A stretch of DNA of 64,000 nt, taken from positions 372,001 through 436,000 of the forward strand of contig NZ_BMRY01000004.1 in NCBI RefSeq assembly GCF_014648875.1. Direction: 5' to 3'. Position 1 is the stretch's first letter; the number at the start of each line of letters is the position of its first letter. The position numbers and the translations under genes were made by a program. Positions 26,587 to 34,892 of this stretch are shown piece after piece. The notes beneath the pieces are model-generated. The model was not told where the DNA came from. It searched no databases and was given only the letters and a program-made list of their open reading frames with translations. This stretch comes from Streptomyces parvus (lineage in GTDB: Bacteria > Actinomycetota > Actinomycetes > Streptomycetales > Streptomycetaceae).

Positions 26587-28050
26587 ATGCAGCGTTCTCA
26601 ACAGCGTGCGGAAACGCCCCCGGGGCACGTCGTCGTCATCGGCGGCGGCATCGCCGGTCTGGCGGCCGCCCACCGCCTGGTCGCCACCGGCCTGCGGGTC
26701 ACCCTCCTGGAGGCGACGGACCGGCTCGGCGGCAAGCTCATGACCGGCGAGATCGCGGGCGTCCAGGTCGACCTGGGGGCCGAGTCGATGCTCGCCCGGC
26801 GACCCGAGGCGGTCGCGCTTGCCGAGGCGGTGGGCCTCGGCGACCGGCTCCAGCCGCCCGCCACCGCCACCGCGTCGCTCTGGACGCGCGACGCGCTGCG
26901 CCCCATGCCGAAGGGCCACGTCATGGGCGTCCCCGGCGACCCGGCGGTCCTCGGCGAGGTGCTGTCCCCCGAGGGCCTGGCCCGGATCGCCGAGGAGCGC
27001 GACCTCACCCCGACGCCCGTCGGCGACGACGTCGCGGTCGGCGCGTACGTCGCCGACCGGCTCGGCCGCGAGGTCGTGGACCGGCTGGTGGAGCCCCTCC
27101 TCGGCGGGGTCTACGCGGGCGACGCCTACCGGATCTCGATGCGCGCCGCCGTACCCCAGCTCTTCGAGGCCGTGAAGGAGGGCGGCCCGCTGCTGGACGG
27201 CGTCCGCCGCATCCAGGAGCGGGCCGCAGCCCGGCAGCAGACCGGCCCCGTCTTCCAGGGCATCGCGGGCGGCATCGGTACCCTCCCAGCAGCCGTCGGC
27301 GACGCCGTACGGGCCCAGGGCGGCGACATCCTCACCGAGACCCCCGTCCTCGGCCTGACCCGTACGGAAACGGGCTGGGCCGTCCGCACCGACACCCGGA
27401 CCATCGCCGCCGACGGCATCGTCCTCGCCACCCCCGCCTGGTCGGCCGGCACCCTGCTGGCCGCCGAGTCCCCGGCCGCCTCCGCCGAGCTGTCCGGCGT
27501 CGAGTACGCCTCGATGGCCCTGGTCACCCTCGCCTTCCGGCGCACCGACATCGAGGCCTACGAAGCCCTGCGCGGCCGCTCCGGCTTTCTCGTGCCGCCG
27601 GTCGACGGGCACACGATCAAGGCGTCCACGTTCTCCAGCAACAAGTGGCAGTGGGTCGCCGACGCCGCCCCCGACCTGTTCGTGCTCCGCACCTCCGTCG
27701 GCCGCTACGGCGAGGAGGACCACCTCCACCGCGAGGACGAGGAACTCGTCGCCGTCTCCCTGCGCGACCTCGCCGCCGCCACCGGCCTCACCGCCCGGCC
27801 CGTCGACACCGAGGTCACCCGCTGGATCGGCGGCCTGCCGCAGTACCCGGTCGGCCATCTGACCCGGGTCGCCCGCATCCGCGACGAGGTCGCCAAGCTG
27901 CCCGCCCTGCGGGTCTGCGGCGCGGTCTACGACGGGGTGGGCATCCCCGCCTGCATCGCGAGCGCGCACCGCGCGGCCGACGAGATCGCGAGCGAGATCA
28001 TCGCCACGCCGACCCTGGTTCGGGGCACGGGGAGCGAGGCGGGACAATAG
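26587..28050 (+). CDS. hemG: Coproporphyrinogen III oxidase / protoporphyrinogen oxidase (HemG/HemY, CgoX type)
   Basis: A 487-residue FAD enzyme that removes six electrons from the porphyrinogen macrocycle. The N-terminal dinucleotide motif VVIGGGIAGLAAAHRLVATG lies near residues 16-35 and the ADRLGGK-type segment follows. The C-terminal VCGAVYDGVGIPACIASAHR closes the FAD site. In Gram-positive actinobacteria the substrate is coproporphyrinogen III, consistent with hemQ following directly after 4 bases. The start ATG at 26587 lies 10 residues before the Rossmann strand. Confidence 0.92.
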   Translation: MQRSQQRAETPPGHVVVIGGGIAGLAAAHRLVATGLRVTLLEATDRLGGKLMTGEIAGVQVDLGAESMLARRPEAVALAEAVGLGDRLQPPATATASLWTRDALRPMPKGHVMGVPGDPAVLGEVLSPEGLARIAEERDLTPTPVGDDVAVGAYVADRLGREVVDRLVEPLLGGVYAGDAYRISMRAAVPQLFEAVKEGGPLLDGVRRIQERAAARQQTGPVFQGIAGGIGTLPAAVGDAVRAQGGDILTETPVLGLTRTETGWAVRTDTRTIAADGIVLATPAWSAGTLLAAESPAASAELSGVEYASMALVTLAFRRTDIEAYEALRGRSGFLVPPVDGHTIKASTFSSNKWQWVADAAPDLFVLRTSVGRYGEEDHLHREDEELVAVSLRDLAAATGLTARPVDTEVTRWIGGLPQYPVGHLTRVARIRDEVAKLPALRVCGAVYDGVGIPACIASAHRAADEIASEIIATPTLVRGTGSEAGQ

Positions 28051-28054
28051 CCGT

Positions 28055-28783
28055 ATGAGTGCTCCCGAGACTGTGACATCAAGCAAGAGTCCGAACGCCG
28101 GCAAGAAGGCCAAGGACCTCAACGAGGTCATCCGCTACACCCTGTGGTCGGTCTTCAAACTCCGCGACGTCCTCCCCCTGGACCGCGCGGGATACGCCGA
28201 CGAGGTGCAGGAGCTGTTCGACCAGCTCGCGGCCAAGGACATCACCGTCCGGGGCACCTACGACCTGTCCGGGCTGCGGGCCGACGCGGACATCATGATC
28301 TGGTGGCACGCCGAGACCTCGGACCAGCTCCAGGACGCGTACAACCTCTTCAGGCGCACCAAGCTCGGCCGCGCGCTCGACCCGGTCTGGTCGAACATGG
28401 CGCTGCACCGCCCCGCCGAGTTCAACAAGTCGCACATCCCGGCGTTCCTCGCCGACGAGACGCCCCGCGACTACATCAGCGTCTACCCCTTCGTCCGGTC
28501 CTACGACTGGTACCTGCTGCCCGACGAGGACCGCCGCCGCATGCTCGCGGACCACGGCAAGATGGCCCGGGGCTACCCGGACGTCCGCGCCAACACCGTC
28601 GCCTCGTTCTCGCTCGGCGACTACGAGTGGATCCTCGCCTTCGAGGCGGACGAGCTGTACCGCATCGTCGACCTGATGCGCCACCTGCGCGCCTCCGAGG
28701 CACGGCTCCACGTGCGCGAGGAGGTCCCGTTCTACACGGGCCGCAGGAAGAGCGTCGCAGACCTGGTGGCCGGGCTCGCATAG
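28055..28783 (+). CDS. hemQ: Coproheme decarboxylase (HemQ/ChdC)
   Basis: Uses peroxide to decarboxylate coproheme twice, giving heme b: the last step of the coproporphyrin-dependent pathway. The 242-residue protein belongs to the chlorite-dismutase-like family. Expected functional residues can be read: catalytic Tyr144 in ISVYPFVRS, proximal His167 in LADHGKMARG, and distal His118 in MALHRPAEF, as in actinobacterial ChdC. The ATG at 28055 lies 4 bases after hemG, so the two enzymes are probably cotranslated. A strong terminator follows. Confidence 0.95.
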   Translation: MSAPETVTSSKSPNAGKKAKDLNEVIRYTLWSVFKLRDVLPLDRAGYADEVQELFDQLAAKDITVRGTYDLSGLRADADIMIWWHAETSDQLQDAYNLFRRTKLGRALDPVWSNMALHRPAEFNKSHIPAFLADETPRDYISVYPFVRSYDWYLLPDEDRRRMLADHGKMARGYPDVRANTVASFSLGDYEWILAFEADELYRIVDLMRHLRASEARLHVREEVPFYTGRRKSVADLVAGLA

Positions 28784-28858
28784 CCAGCGAGTCCCGCACC
28801 ACCCCAACCCGGAAGATCAGAGAGTCGGGCACCGGGCACCGATCGTGCCGTCCGCCTC

Positions 28859-28970
28859 TCCAGCGACACCGGGTTCGGCTTCGGGGGCCGTCGCACCGTC
28901 ACGGTGCGGCGGCCCCCGCTCCGTACGCCCGCCGGAGGGTCAGTCCAGCGACACCGGGTTCGGCTCCGGG
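28859..28970. repeat. Near-identical 27-base direct repeats flanking the hemQ terminator
   Basis: Positions 28859-28885 and 28944-28970 match at 26 of 27 bases, 85 bases apart. The right copy encodes the last residues (PNPVSLD region) of the minus-strand peptidase; the left copy is non-coding and precedes the hairpin. Confidence 0.75.
28883..28917. terminator. Bidirectional terminator between hemQ and the peptidase gene
   Basis: A 16-base-pair stem (28883-28898 with 28902-28917, one G-T wobble) has a 3-base TCA loop. It lies between convergent stops at 28783 and 28940. Confidence 0.85.
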
Positions 28971-30502
28971 TGCGCGGCGCAGTCCGCACCCCGCCCCGGC
29001 ACCTCACCGGTCAGCAGGTACCGGCGCAGATGATCGTCGACGCAGGTGTTCCCCGCCCCGCCGATGCCGTGCGTCCCCGCGTCCCGCTCGGTCACCAGCG
29101 ACGAACCGGGCAGCCGCTTCCGCAGCTCCAGCGCCCCCTTGTACGGGGTCGCCGCGTCCCGCTCCGCCGCCAGGATCAGCGTGGGCGGCAGCTCGCCCCA
29201 CCCCACGCGGACGTCCAGCGGCCGCTGCCGGGGAGCGGACCAGAAGGCGCACGGCAGGTTCGAGAAGGCGTTGTCCCAGGTCTCGAAGGGAGCCACGCGC
29301 GCCAGCTCCGTGTGGTCGCGGTCCCAGACCTCGAAGTCCTCGGGCCAGGGCGCGTCGTTGCACTCGACGGCCGTGTACACCGCCTGGGCGTTCTCGTTGT
29401 CCTTCGCCGCCACCGCGCGCGGGGACGCCTGCGCGACCAACGGCTCCGGGTTGCCCCGGACGTACTCCGACAGTGCCGTCGCCCGCATCGCCCAGTAGTC
29501 GTCGTAGTAGCCGGCCCCCAGGAACGCCGAGTGCAGCTGCCCCGGCCCGACCTTGCCGCCCGCGGGCTTCACCGCCAGCTCGGCGCGCACCTCGTCGTAG
29601 CGCTCCTGCACCGCTTCCGGCGTGGTCCCCAGGTGGTACACGTCGTCGTGCTTGGCGACCCAGCGGCGGAAGTCCTCCCAGCGCGCTTCAAAGGCCAGCG
29701 ACTGGCCCATGTTAAAGCGGTACCAGATCTGCTCCGGGTCCGGGTCGACCGCCGAGTCGAAGACCATGCGCCGTACGTGGGAGGGGAACAGCGTCGCGTA
29801 CAGCGCCCCGAAGTACGTCCCGTACGACGCCCCCATGAACGTCAGCCGGCTCTCGCCGAGCGCGGCCCGCAGCACGTCCAGGTCGCGGGCGTTGTTGAGC
29901 GAGGTGTAGTGGCGCAGCGTCTCGCCCGCGTGCTCCGCGCAGCCCCGCGCGTACGCCTTGGCACGGGCGACGCGCCGCTCCTTGTACTCCTGGGTCGGAT
30001 GCGTCGGCGCGTCGGTCGGGCCCTTCGTGTACGCGGAAGGGTCCTGGCAACTCAGCGGGGCGGAGGAGCCGTTCACTCCGCGCGGGGCGTATCCGACCAG
30101 GTCGTACGCCTCGGCGATCTCCTTCCACTCCGGCAGCTCCCCGGCCAGCGGGAAGGTGATGCTGGAGGCGCCGGGGCCGCCCGGGTTGTAGACGAACGCG
30201 CCCTGCCGCTCCTTCGCCGGACCGGTGGCGGGCGTCCGGCTGACGGTCAGTTCGAGCTGCCGCCCGTCCGGATCCGCGTAGTCGAGGGGCACCTTCACCG
30301 TGCCGCACTTCAGGGAGTCCGGGAGCATCTCCTCCTCGGGGCAGGCGGCGAAGTCGATCCCGGCGGCCGTGGCCCGGGCGGCGGCGGTCGCGGTGCCCCG
30401 GGCCTCGGCGGAACCGGGGCGGTCCCAGGCTCCCGCCGGAGCGGCGGCGAGGGCGGTCAGGACCAGGGAGCCGATCGATGTGTAGAGCGCAGCAGTTCTC
30501 AC
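28940..30502 (-). CDS. Secreted alpha/beta-hydrolase peptidase (tripeptidyl aminopeptidase/SlpD-like)
   Basis: A 520-residue exported serine peptidase. A signal peptide with a hydrophobic core at residues 5-20 and an APAGAWD cleavage zone is followed by an alpha/beta-hydrolase fold: oxyanion region YNPGGPGASS, nucleophile Ser near 226 in FMGASYGTYFG, and the C-terminal TAP-like domain with a histidine in DAGTHGIGG near 490. Family members trim tripeptides from the N-terminus of extracellular proteins. GTG at 30502 has AGAGAGG upstream. It has its own 150-base promoter gap and ends at a shared terminator with hemQ. Confidence 0.88.
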   Translation of the reverse strand: MRTAALYTSIGSLVLTALAAAPAGAWDRPGSAEARGTATAAARATAAGIDFAACPEEEMLPDSLKCGTVKVPLDYADPDGRQLELTVSRTPATGPAKERQGAFVYNPGGPGASSITFPLAGELPEWKEIAEAYDLVGYAPRGVNGSSAPLSCQDPSAYTKGPTDAPTHPTQEYKERRVARAKAYARGCAEHAGETLRHYTSLNNARDLDVLRAALGESRLTFMGASYGTYFGALYATLFPSHVRRMVFDSAVDPDPEQIWYRFNMGQSLAFEARWEDFRRWVAKHDDVYHLGTTPEAVQERYDEVRAELAVKPAGGKVGPGQLHSAFLGAGYYDDYWAMRATALSEYVRGNPEPLVAQASPRAVAAKDNENAQAVYTAVECNDAPWPEDFEVWDRDHTELARVAPFETWDNAFSNLPCAFWSAPRQRPLDVRVGWGELPPTLILAAERDAATPYKGALELRKRLPGSSLVTERDAGTHGIGGAGNTCVDDHLRRYLLTGEVPGRGADCAAHPEPNPVSLD

Positions 30503-30651
30503 GCGCGGGGGCCTCTCTGCGGATGCGGAGAGGGATGGTCGGGCGGTGGGGCGGACATGTCCAGTACCGCCCCGGAATGTCTCCGGATTCCACCCTGATG
30601 GACGCTCAAGAACCGTACGTACGCGCCCGATTCAGGTCACGGGAGACCGGT

Positions 30652-31689
30652 TCAGGAGCCCCCGCCCCCACAGCTGGATCCGCCGCCCCCGCCCCCACAG
30701 CTGGAGCCACTGGAGCTGCCGCAACTCGACCCGCTGCCGCCGCCGCACCCGGACCCCGAGGAGCACCCGGATCCGCCGCCGCAGCTCGACCCGGAGCCGC
30801 CCCCGGTCGACCCGCCGCAACTGGAGCCGCCGGGACCGGACGCGGCGCACCAGACCGTCGCCACGCCGACGGCGGTGACACCCGTCGCCGTGGACCCGGT
30901 GAGGCGCCGCCCGGAGGACCGCCGACGCGGCGCGCCCAGCCGTGCCGCGGCCATCAACCGGGCCTGGAACACCGGGTCCGGCAGGGCGCGCAGGCCCAGG
31001 GTGGCGACGAGGTGGGCGGGGGTCACCACGTGGGCGTAGGCGGCCCGGAACGACTGGGCGGCGTGGCGCCCCGACGCCGTGAGGCGGCCCGCGGAGGAGT
31101 TGGCGACGATCAGCCCGGTGAACGAGCCGATCACGATCGCGGGCAGCATCTTCATGATGAACGGGACCGAGAAGTCCAGGGAGTCGTCCGTGATGAACTG
31201 GACGAACGTCAGGAACAGGCTGAGCGGCAGGGCGAACAGGCACGCGATCCCCTGGGTCAGGCCCCACCGCCGCAGCGGGCGGAGCCGGTGGGGCGCCACC
31301 AGCAGCCCGCGCGCCGCGAGCCCGTCGCCGACCTCCTGGACCGCCGGGTGCCGCATCACCGCTTCCCGCAGGACGTGCAGGGCGCCGTTCGGTGCGGCGG
31401 CCAGAGCCTCGAACACCGCGCGCTCCACCGGGTCGTTCGCCTGCGACCGCTGTACGGCGACGATGCCGGGGCCGGCCACCGCCAGCCGGCCGTCCGCGTG
31501 CAGGGCGGTCAGGGCGGTGTCCACGACCCTTGCCGGACCGCCGTTCAGGAACGCGACCTCGTACAGGTCGTGAAGGGCGACGCCGGGGCCCGGGGAGGGG
31601 CGTCGGGACCGCTCGGCCACCGCTCGGGCGACAAGCAGCACCGACGAGACGACGACCGCCAGGGTCGCCAGCAGAGCGAGCGTGTTCAT
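30652..31689 (-). CDS. TIGR04222-type membrane protein with Gly/Ser/Cys-rich tail; putative MNIO substrate
   Basis: A 345-residue protein. An N-terminal membrane helix (residues 3-22) leads to a globular TIGR04222-like domain (LHDLYEVAFLNGGPARVVDTAL, a winged-helix-like repeat), then two hydrophobic segments near 150-170 and 180-200. The last 67 residues are almost only Gly, Ser and Cys, with eight cysteines set in SSCGGG-like units spaced 6-12 apart. The ATG at 31689 lies 5 bases after the MNIO stop and its ribosome site GGGGAAG is inside the MNIO 3' codons, so the two are coexpressed. The tail is a plausible site for cysteine modification or metal binding. That role is inferred. Confidence 0.82.
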   Translation of the reverse strand: MNTLALLATLAVVVSSVLLVARAVAERSRRPSPGPGVALHDLYEVAFLNGGPARVVDTALTALHADGRLAVAGPGIVAVQRSQANDPVERAVFEALAAAPNGALHVLREAVMRHPAVQEVGDGLAARGLLVAPHRLRPLRRWGLTQGIACLFALPLSLFLTFVQFITDDSLDFSVPFIMKMLPAIVIGSFTGLIVANSSAGRLTASGRHAAQSFRAAYAHVVTPAHLVATLGLRALPDPVFQARLMAAARLGAPRRRSSGRRLTGSTATGVTAVGVATVWCAASGPGGSSCGGSTGGGSGSSCGGGSGCSSGSGCGGGSGSSCGSSSGSSCGGGGGGSSCGGGGS

Positions 31690-31694
31690 GGCGG

Positions 31695-33023
31695 TCACTT
31701 CCCCACGAGGACGGCACGGGCCGCCCGGACCAGACGGGTCGTACGGCGCGGGGGCCGGGAGCCCGACCGGTCCTGCCACCAGTGCGTCAGCCGGCGCCGC
31801 GCCGCCGGATCGGCGGGACCGCCCGTGATGAGCACATGCTCCGCGAAGTCCAGGGCGTCGCGGCGGTAGCCCCCGGACATGGGGCGGCTCCCGGCGTACG
31901 CGAGGAACGCGGCACGGTAGCCGTCGCCGAGGATCTCCGGCAGCTCGGGGGCCACCTTGGCGACGACGTCGGCGCGCTTGGCGGCCAGCGCCCGGCTCTG
32001 CACCCGCAGCCGCCGGTGGTCGAAGCCCTCGGGGGCCGGGGTCCCGGCGACCAGGGCGGAGAGCAGTGCGGTCTGTGCGACGGCGGTACGGTCACGGGTG
32101 GCGGCGGACACAGGGGCGGGTGCGGCCGTACGGCCTTCGGCGCCCGCGGTGCCGCCGGGCGCGGGAGCGGTACCCCGGTCCGGCCCCGGGCCCGCCGAGG
32201 GTGCCGCCCTCCGCAGCGTCGCCCGGATCGCGTCCAGTTCGCCCGCCAGCTCCGCGCCCGGCGGGAAGGCGTCGTCCCGCTCCAGCAGCACGCCGGGCGG
32301 ATCGACCCGGGAGCGCAGCTCGGCCAGCACGTCCAGTACGGGTCCGGACACCGGGTGGGCGTGGGTGTCGTGCCAGACGCCGTTCTTCTCGACCCCGCCC
32401 GCCACATGGACGTACGCGATGGCCTCCACCGGCAGTTCGTCCAGCGCCTTCGCCGGGTCCTGGCCGAGGTTGACGTGGTTGGTGTGCAGATTGGCCACGT
32501 CGATCAGCAGCCGCACCCCGGTCCGCTCGACCAGCTCCGCCAGGAACTGTCCCTCGGTGAGCTCCTCGTCGGGCCAGGTGATCAGCGCGGCGATGTTCTC
32601 CAGGGCGAGCGGCACCGGCAGCGAGTCCTGCGCGATCCGCACGTTCTCGCAGAGCACGTCCAGCGCGTCCCAGGTGCGGGGCACCGGCAGCAGGTGCCCC
32701 GCCTCCAGCCTCGGCGACGCGGTCAGCGCCCCCCCGGCCCGCACGAACGCGATGTGCTCGGTCACCAGGGGCGCCCCCAGCAGCTCGGCGCGCGCCGCGA
32801 GAGCGGCGAGCCGGTCGGGGTCGGGCCGGTCCGCGCCGCCGAGGCCGAGCGCCACCCCGTGCGGCACGACGGTCACCCCGCGCTCGCGCAGCCGTACCAG
32901 CGAGTCCGGGAGGTGGTCGGCGCAGAGGTTCTCCGCGACCGCCTCCACCCAGTCGATCCCGCTCAGCGCCTCCACCTCGGCCGCGATCTCCGGCCGCCAG
33001 CCGATACCGATGCCCAGTTCCAT
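31695..33023 (-). CDS. DUF692 multinuclear nonheme iron oxidase (MNIO) with DUF2063-like C-terminal domain
   Basis: A 442-residue protein. Residues 1-275 form a TIM-barrel MNIO domain of the MbnB/TglH family, enzymes that oxidise peptide cysteines or adjacent atoms using a di/tri-iron site. Candidate ligands: His55 (VPHGVALG), His90 (TEHIAF), Glu142 (LENIA), Asp175, Asn178 and His180 (DVANLH), His206 (VHVAGG), Asp219 and His221 (HDTHAH), Glu249. A Pro/Ala/Gly linker (275-305) joins a helical domain at 312-400 resembling DUF2063 (HvfC/BufC), normally a separate substrate-recruiting partner. The gene is followed within 5 bases by the Cys-rich membrane protein. A peptide-modifying role is well founded for the family, but the substrate is inferred. 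Confidence 0.9.
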   Translation of the reverse strand: MELGIGIGWRPEIAAEVEALSGIDWVEAVAENLCADHLPDSLVRLRERGVTVVPHGVALGLGGADRPDPDRLAALAARAELLGAPLVTEHIAFVRAGGALTASPRLEAGHLLPVPRTWDALDVLCENVRIAQDSLPVPLALENIAALITWPDEELTEGQFLAELVERTGVRLLIDVANLHTNHVNLGQDPAKALDELPVEAIAYVHVAGGVEKNGVWHDTHAHPVSGPVLDVLAELRSRVDPPGVLLERDDAFPPGAELAGELDAIRATLRRAAPSAGPGPDRGTAPAPGGTAGAEGRTAAPAPVSAATRDRTAVAQTALLSALVAGTPAPEGFDHRRLRVQSRALAAKRADVVAKVAPELPEILGDGYRAAFLAYAGSRPMSGGYRRDALDFAEHVLITGGPADPAARRRLTHWWQDRSGSRPPRRTTRLVRAARAVLVGK

Positions 33024-33144
33024 GGTGCCCCCGTCCCCCTGCTCACCTCGTTCTGTTCAGGGGTCATGGCCCCGTCGCGTGGCGATGAACCCGACCGGTG
33101 GGACGTTCAGAGCTTCATTTGAGGTTCCGGACCCGCCGCCGTCG

Positions 33145-33891
33145 TTACGGCATCGGCATCACCGTGGGCGGCACCGGGCGTGAGGTGAAGGACTGGTCAC
33201 CGGTCGGTGTCGCCGGCACCGGAGCCAGCGGGGCCTGGCCGTCGCGGGGCATCGACGGACCGGAAGGACTGGCCGTCGATCCGCTCGCCGCTTCGCGCGC
33301 CAGGGCGTCGAAGTCGACGAGCCCGGTGGCCTCCAGCATGGTGATGTGGTCCAGCACGGTCTGGTTGGCGTCGCTCGCCAGCTGCCGGATCAGCGTGTTC
33401 CGGGTGGTGTGGCGGACCTGGCCGATCAGGCCGAAGACCTTGCCGTGGGCGGCGCGCAGGATGTTGGCGAACTTCCGCTCGTACGCGTCCCCGCTCGCCG
33501 CCGTCAGCTCCCGCAGCCACTCCTGCTGCTGGGTGGTCGGCTGGTTGGGCAGCTCCACCCCGAGCTTCGCCGCGACGTCCCGGGCCCGCCGGTCCAGGTC
33601 CGTGTGCCCGACGACGAGATGGTCGCCGGCGGCCTTCGTCGCCTCGCTGGGGGCCCGTTCGATCGCCTGCTGCCCGGCGGGCAGCTCCCACAGCCCGGCG
33701 AGCCGTACCTTGACCAGGAAGTCCCGGTCGGTGGCGGAGAGCGGCCCCCACTGCGTGGCGACACTGGAGGCGTTGAGGTTCGCCTCGCCGGTGCCCGAAC
33801 GGTCGGCGTAGGACCAGACGGGGAAGGCGAGCGCGCCGAGTGTGGCGACCAGTGCCGCGATGATGAGGGCCGTGCCATTGATGCGTCGCAA
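33145..33891 (-). CDS. DUF4142 domain exported protein
   Basis: About 248 residues. A membrane or signal helix (INGTALIIAALVATLGALAFPVW) is followed by a ferritin-like four-helix DUF4142 domain around LSATDRDFLVKVRLAGLWELPAGQQA and HITMLEATGLVDFDAL, and ends in a proline-rich tail. The domain's function is unknown; other members occur in envelope stress contexts. TTG at 33891 is favoured because GGGAG lies 8 bases upstream; TTG at 33894 or 33942 are alternatives. It lies 121 bases upstream of the MNIO gene on the same strand but with a separate gap. Confidence 0.75.
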   Translation of the reverse strand: MRRINGTALIIAALVATLGALAFPVWSYADRSGTGEANLNASSVATQWGPLSATDRDFLVKVRLAGLWELPAGQQAIERAPSEATKAAGDHLVVGHTDLDRRARDVAAKLGVELPNQPTTQQQEWLRELTAASGDAYERKFANILRAAHGKVFGLIGQVRHTTRNTLIRQLASDANQTVLDHITMLEATGLVDFDALAREAASGSTASPSGPSMPRDGQAPLAPVPATPTGDQSFTSRPVPPTVMPMP

Positions 33892-34092
33892 CAAGGTGTC
33901 TCCCGGGCCGAGGCGTGACAGCGTCGATCGAACAGGCGTCAATCAACCGCCAATCGACTGGCTGTGCAGGCTACTTGGCGGTAATGCCGATAGGGCAGTA
34001 CCGGGAGATACGTAGGAGGAACGAGAAGCGTTCAGCGCGTGGGCGATGGGGTCGCGGCTCCGCGACGGGGCCCTCGGTGGCCGCCGTCCCGT

Positions 34093-34821
34093 TCAGCGGC
34101 GCAGCGCCGGGTGGTCGGCGATCACCGTGCAGGAGCCCGGGGCGATCTCGGTGAACCCCGCGTCGCGCACCACCGGCAGCCCGCTCGCCGTCAGCTCCCG
34201 CCAGCGCTCCGCCCCGGGGGTGGCCACGGAGAGCGGGAAGCCGGCCTCGCGCCAGGCCTTGCGCTCGGTCGCGGACAGTTCCCACCAGGCGAGCTGAGCC
34301 CCGTGCCCGGCCTGGGCCATCGTCTTGCCCGCCGACATGTCGACATCGGGGTTCAGCCACAGGACCGGGCCCGAGAGATCGGGCGCGGCGGGCGGCTCGG
34401 GGTCGTCCAGGTCCGTGCCCGACACCTGGAGCTTGGCGAGCTCCTTGGGCCAGCCGTCCAGCGGGATCGGCGGGAACACCCGTACCTCGGCGCCGTCCTC
34501 GCCGGTCACCGTGATGCCGTCGAGTGCCGCCGCCTTGCGCCACTCCGCACCGCGCGCCCGGCGCACGACCTTGCGGATCCGGGCGTCCTGCCAGTCCCGC
34601 ATCGCCTCCGCCCACTCGCCGTCGCCGAGGGACCGCTCGTCGGAGAGGATCGTCAGCACCGCCCGGGCGGCGGCCCGCAGCGCGTCGGTGCGGGCGGGCG
34701 GGTCCGTCTTCTCCAGATGGAGCACCAGGGGCAGCACGAACTGCGGTGCCTGGTCGCGGTCGGTCGGGCCGCTGCGGAACGGGCTCCCGGAGGCGGGGGA
34801 GGGGGTGTCATGGCTGGTCAC
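34093..34821 (-). CDS. PTH2-type peptidyl-tRNA hydrolase domain protein
   Basis: About 242 residues. The C-terminal half carries the PTH2 signature MSAGKTMAQAGHGAQLAWW near residues 165-183 and an ending SCTVIADHPALRR. The N-terminal 140 residues, with LPLVLHLEKTDPPARTDALRAAARAV and a DWQDARIRKVVRRARGAEW segment, are an actinobacterial extension not found in archaeal Pth2. It may hydrolyse peptidyl-tRNA or be a derived family member. GTG at 34821 is chosen; GTG at 34851 is possible. It is divergent from the AIM24 gene. Confidence 0.75.
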   Translation of the reverse strand: MTSHDTPSPASGSPFRSGPTDRDQAPQFVLPLVLHLEKTDPPARTDALRAAARAVLTILSDERSLGDGEWAEAMRDWQDARIRKVVRRARGAEWRKAAALDGITVTGEDGAEVRVFPPIPLDGWPKELAKLQVSGTDLDDPEPPAAPDLSGPVLWLNPDVDMSAGKTMAQAGHGAQLAWWELSATERKAWREAGFPLSVATPGAERWRELTASGLPVVRDAGFTEIAPGSCTVIADHPALRR

Positions 34822-34892
34822 CGTCCCAGTCTGCCAGGCGGACGAGGTCACCTGCTTGGCGGAACGACCGGGTCCGGGTGAGGATGCTCCGC

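Noticed and set aside
30652..30880. Possible CRISPR-like or tandem DNA repeat
   Set aside because: The periodic sequence encodes the Gly/Ser/Cys tail; unit lengths vary and there are no spacers.
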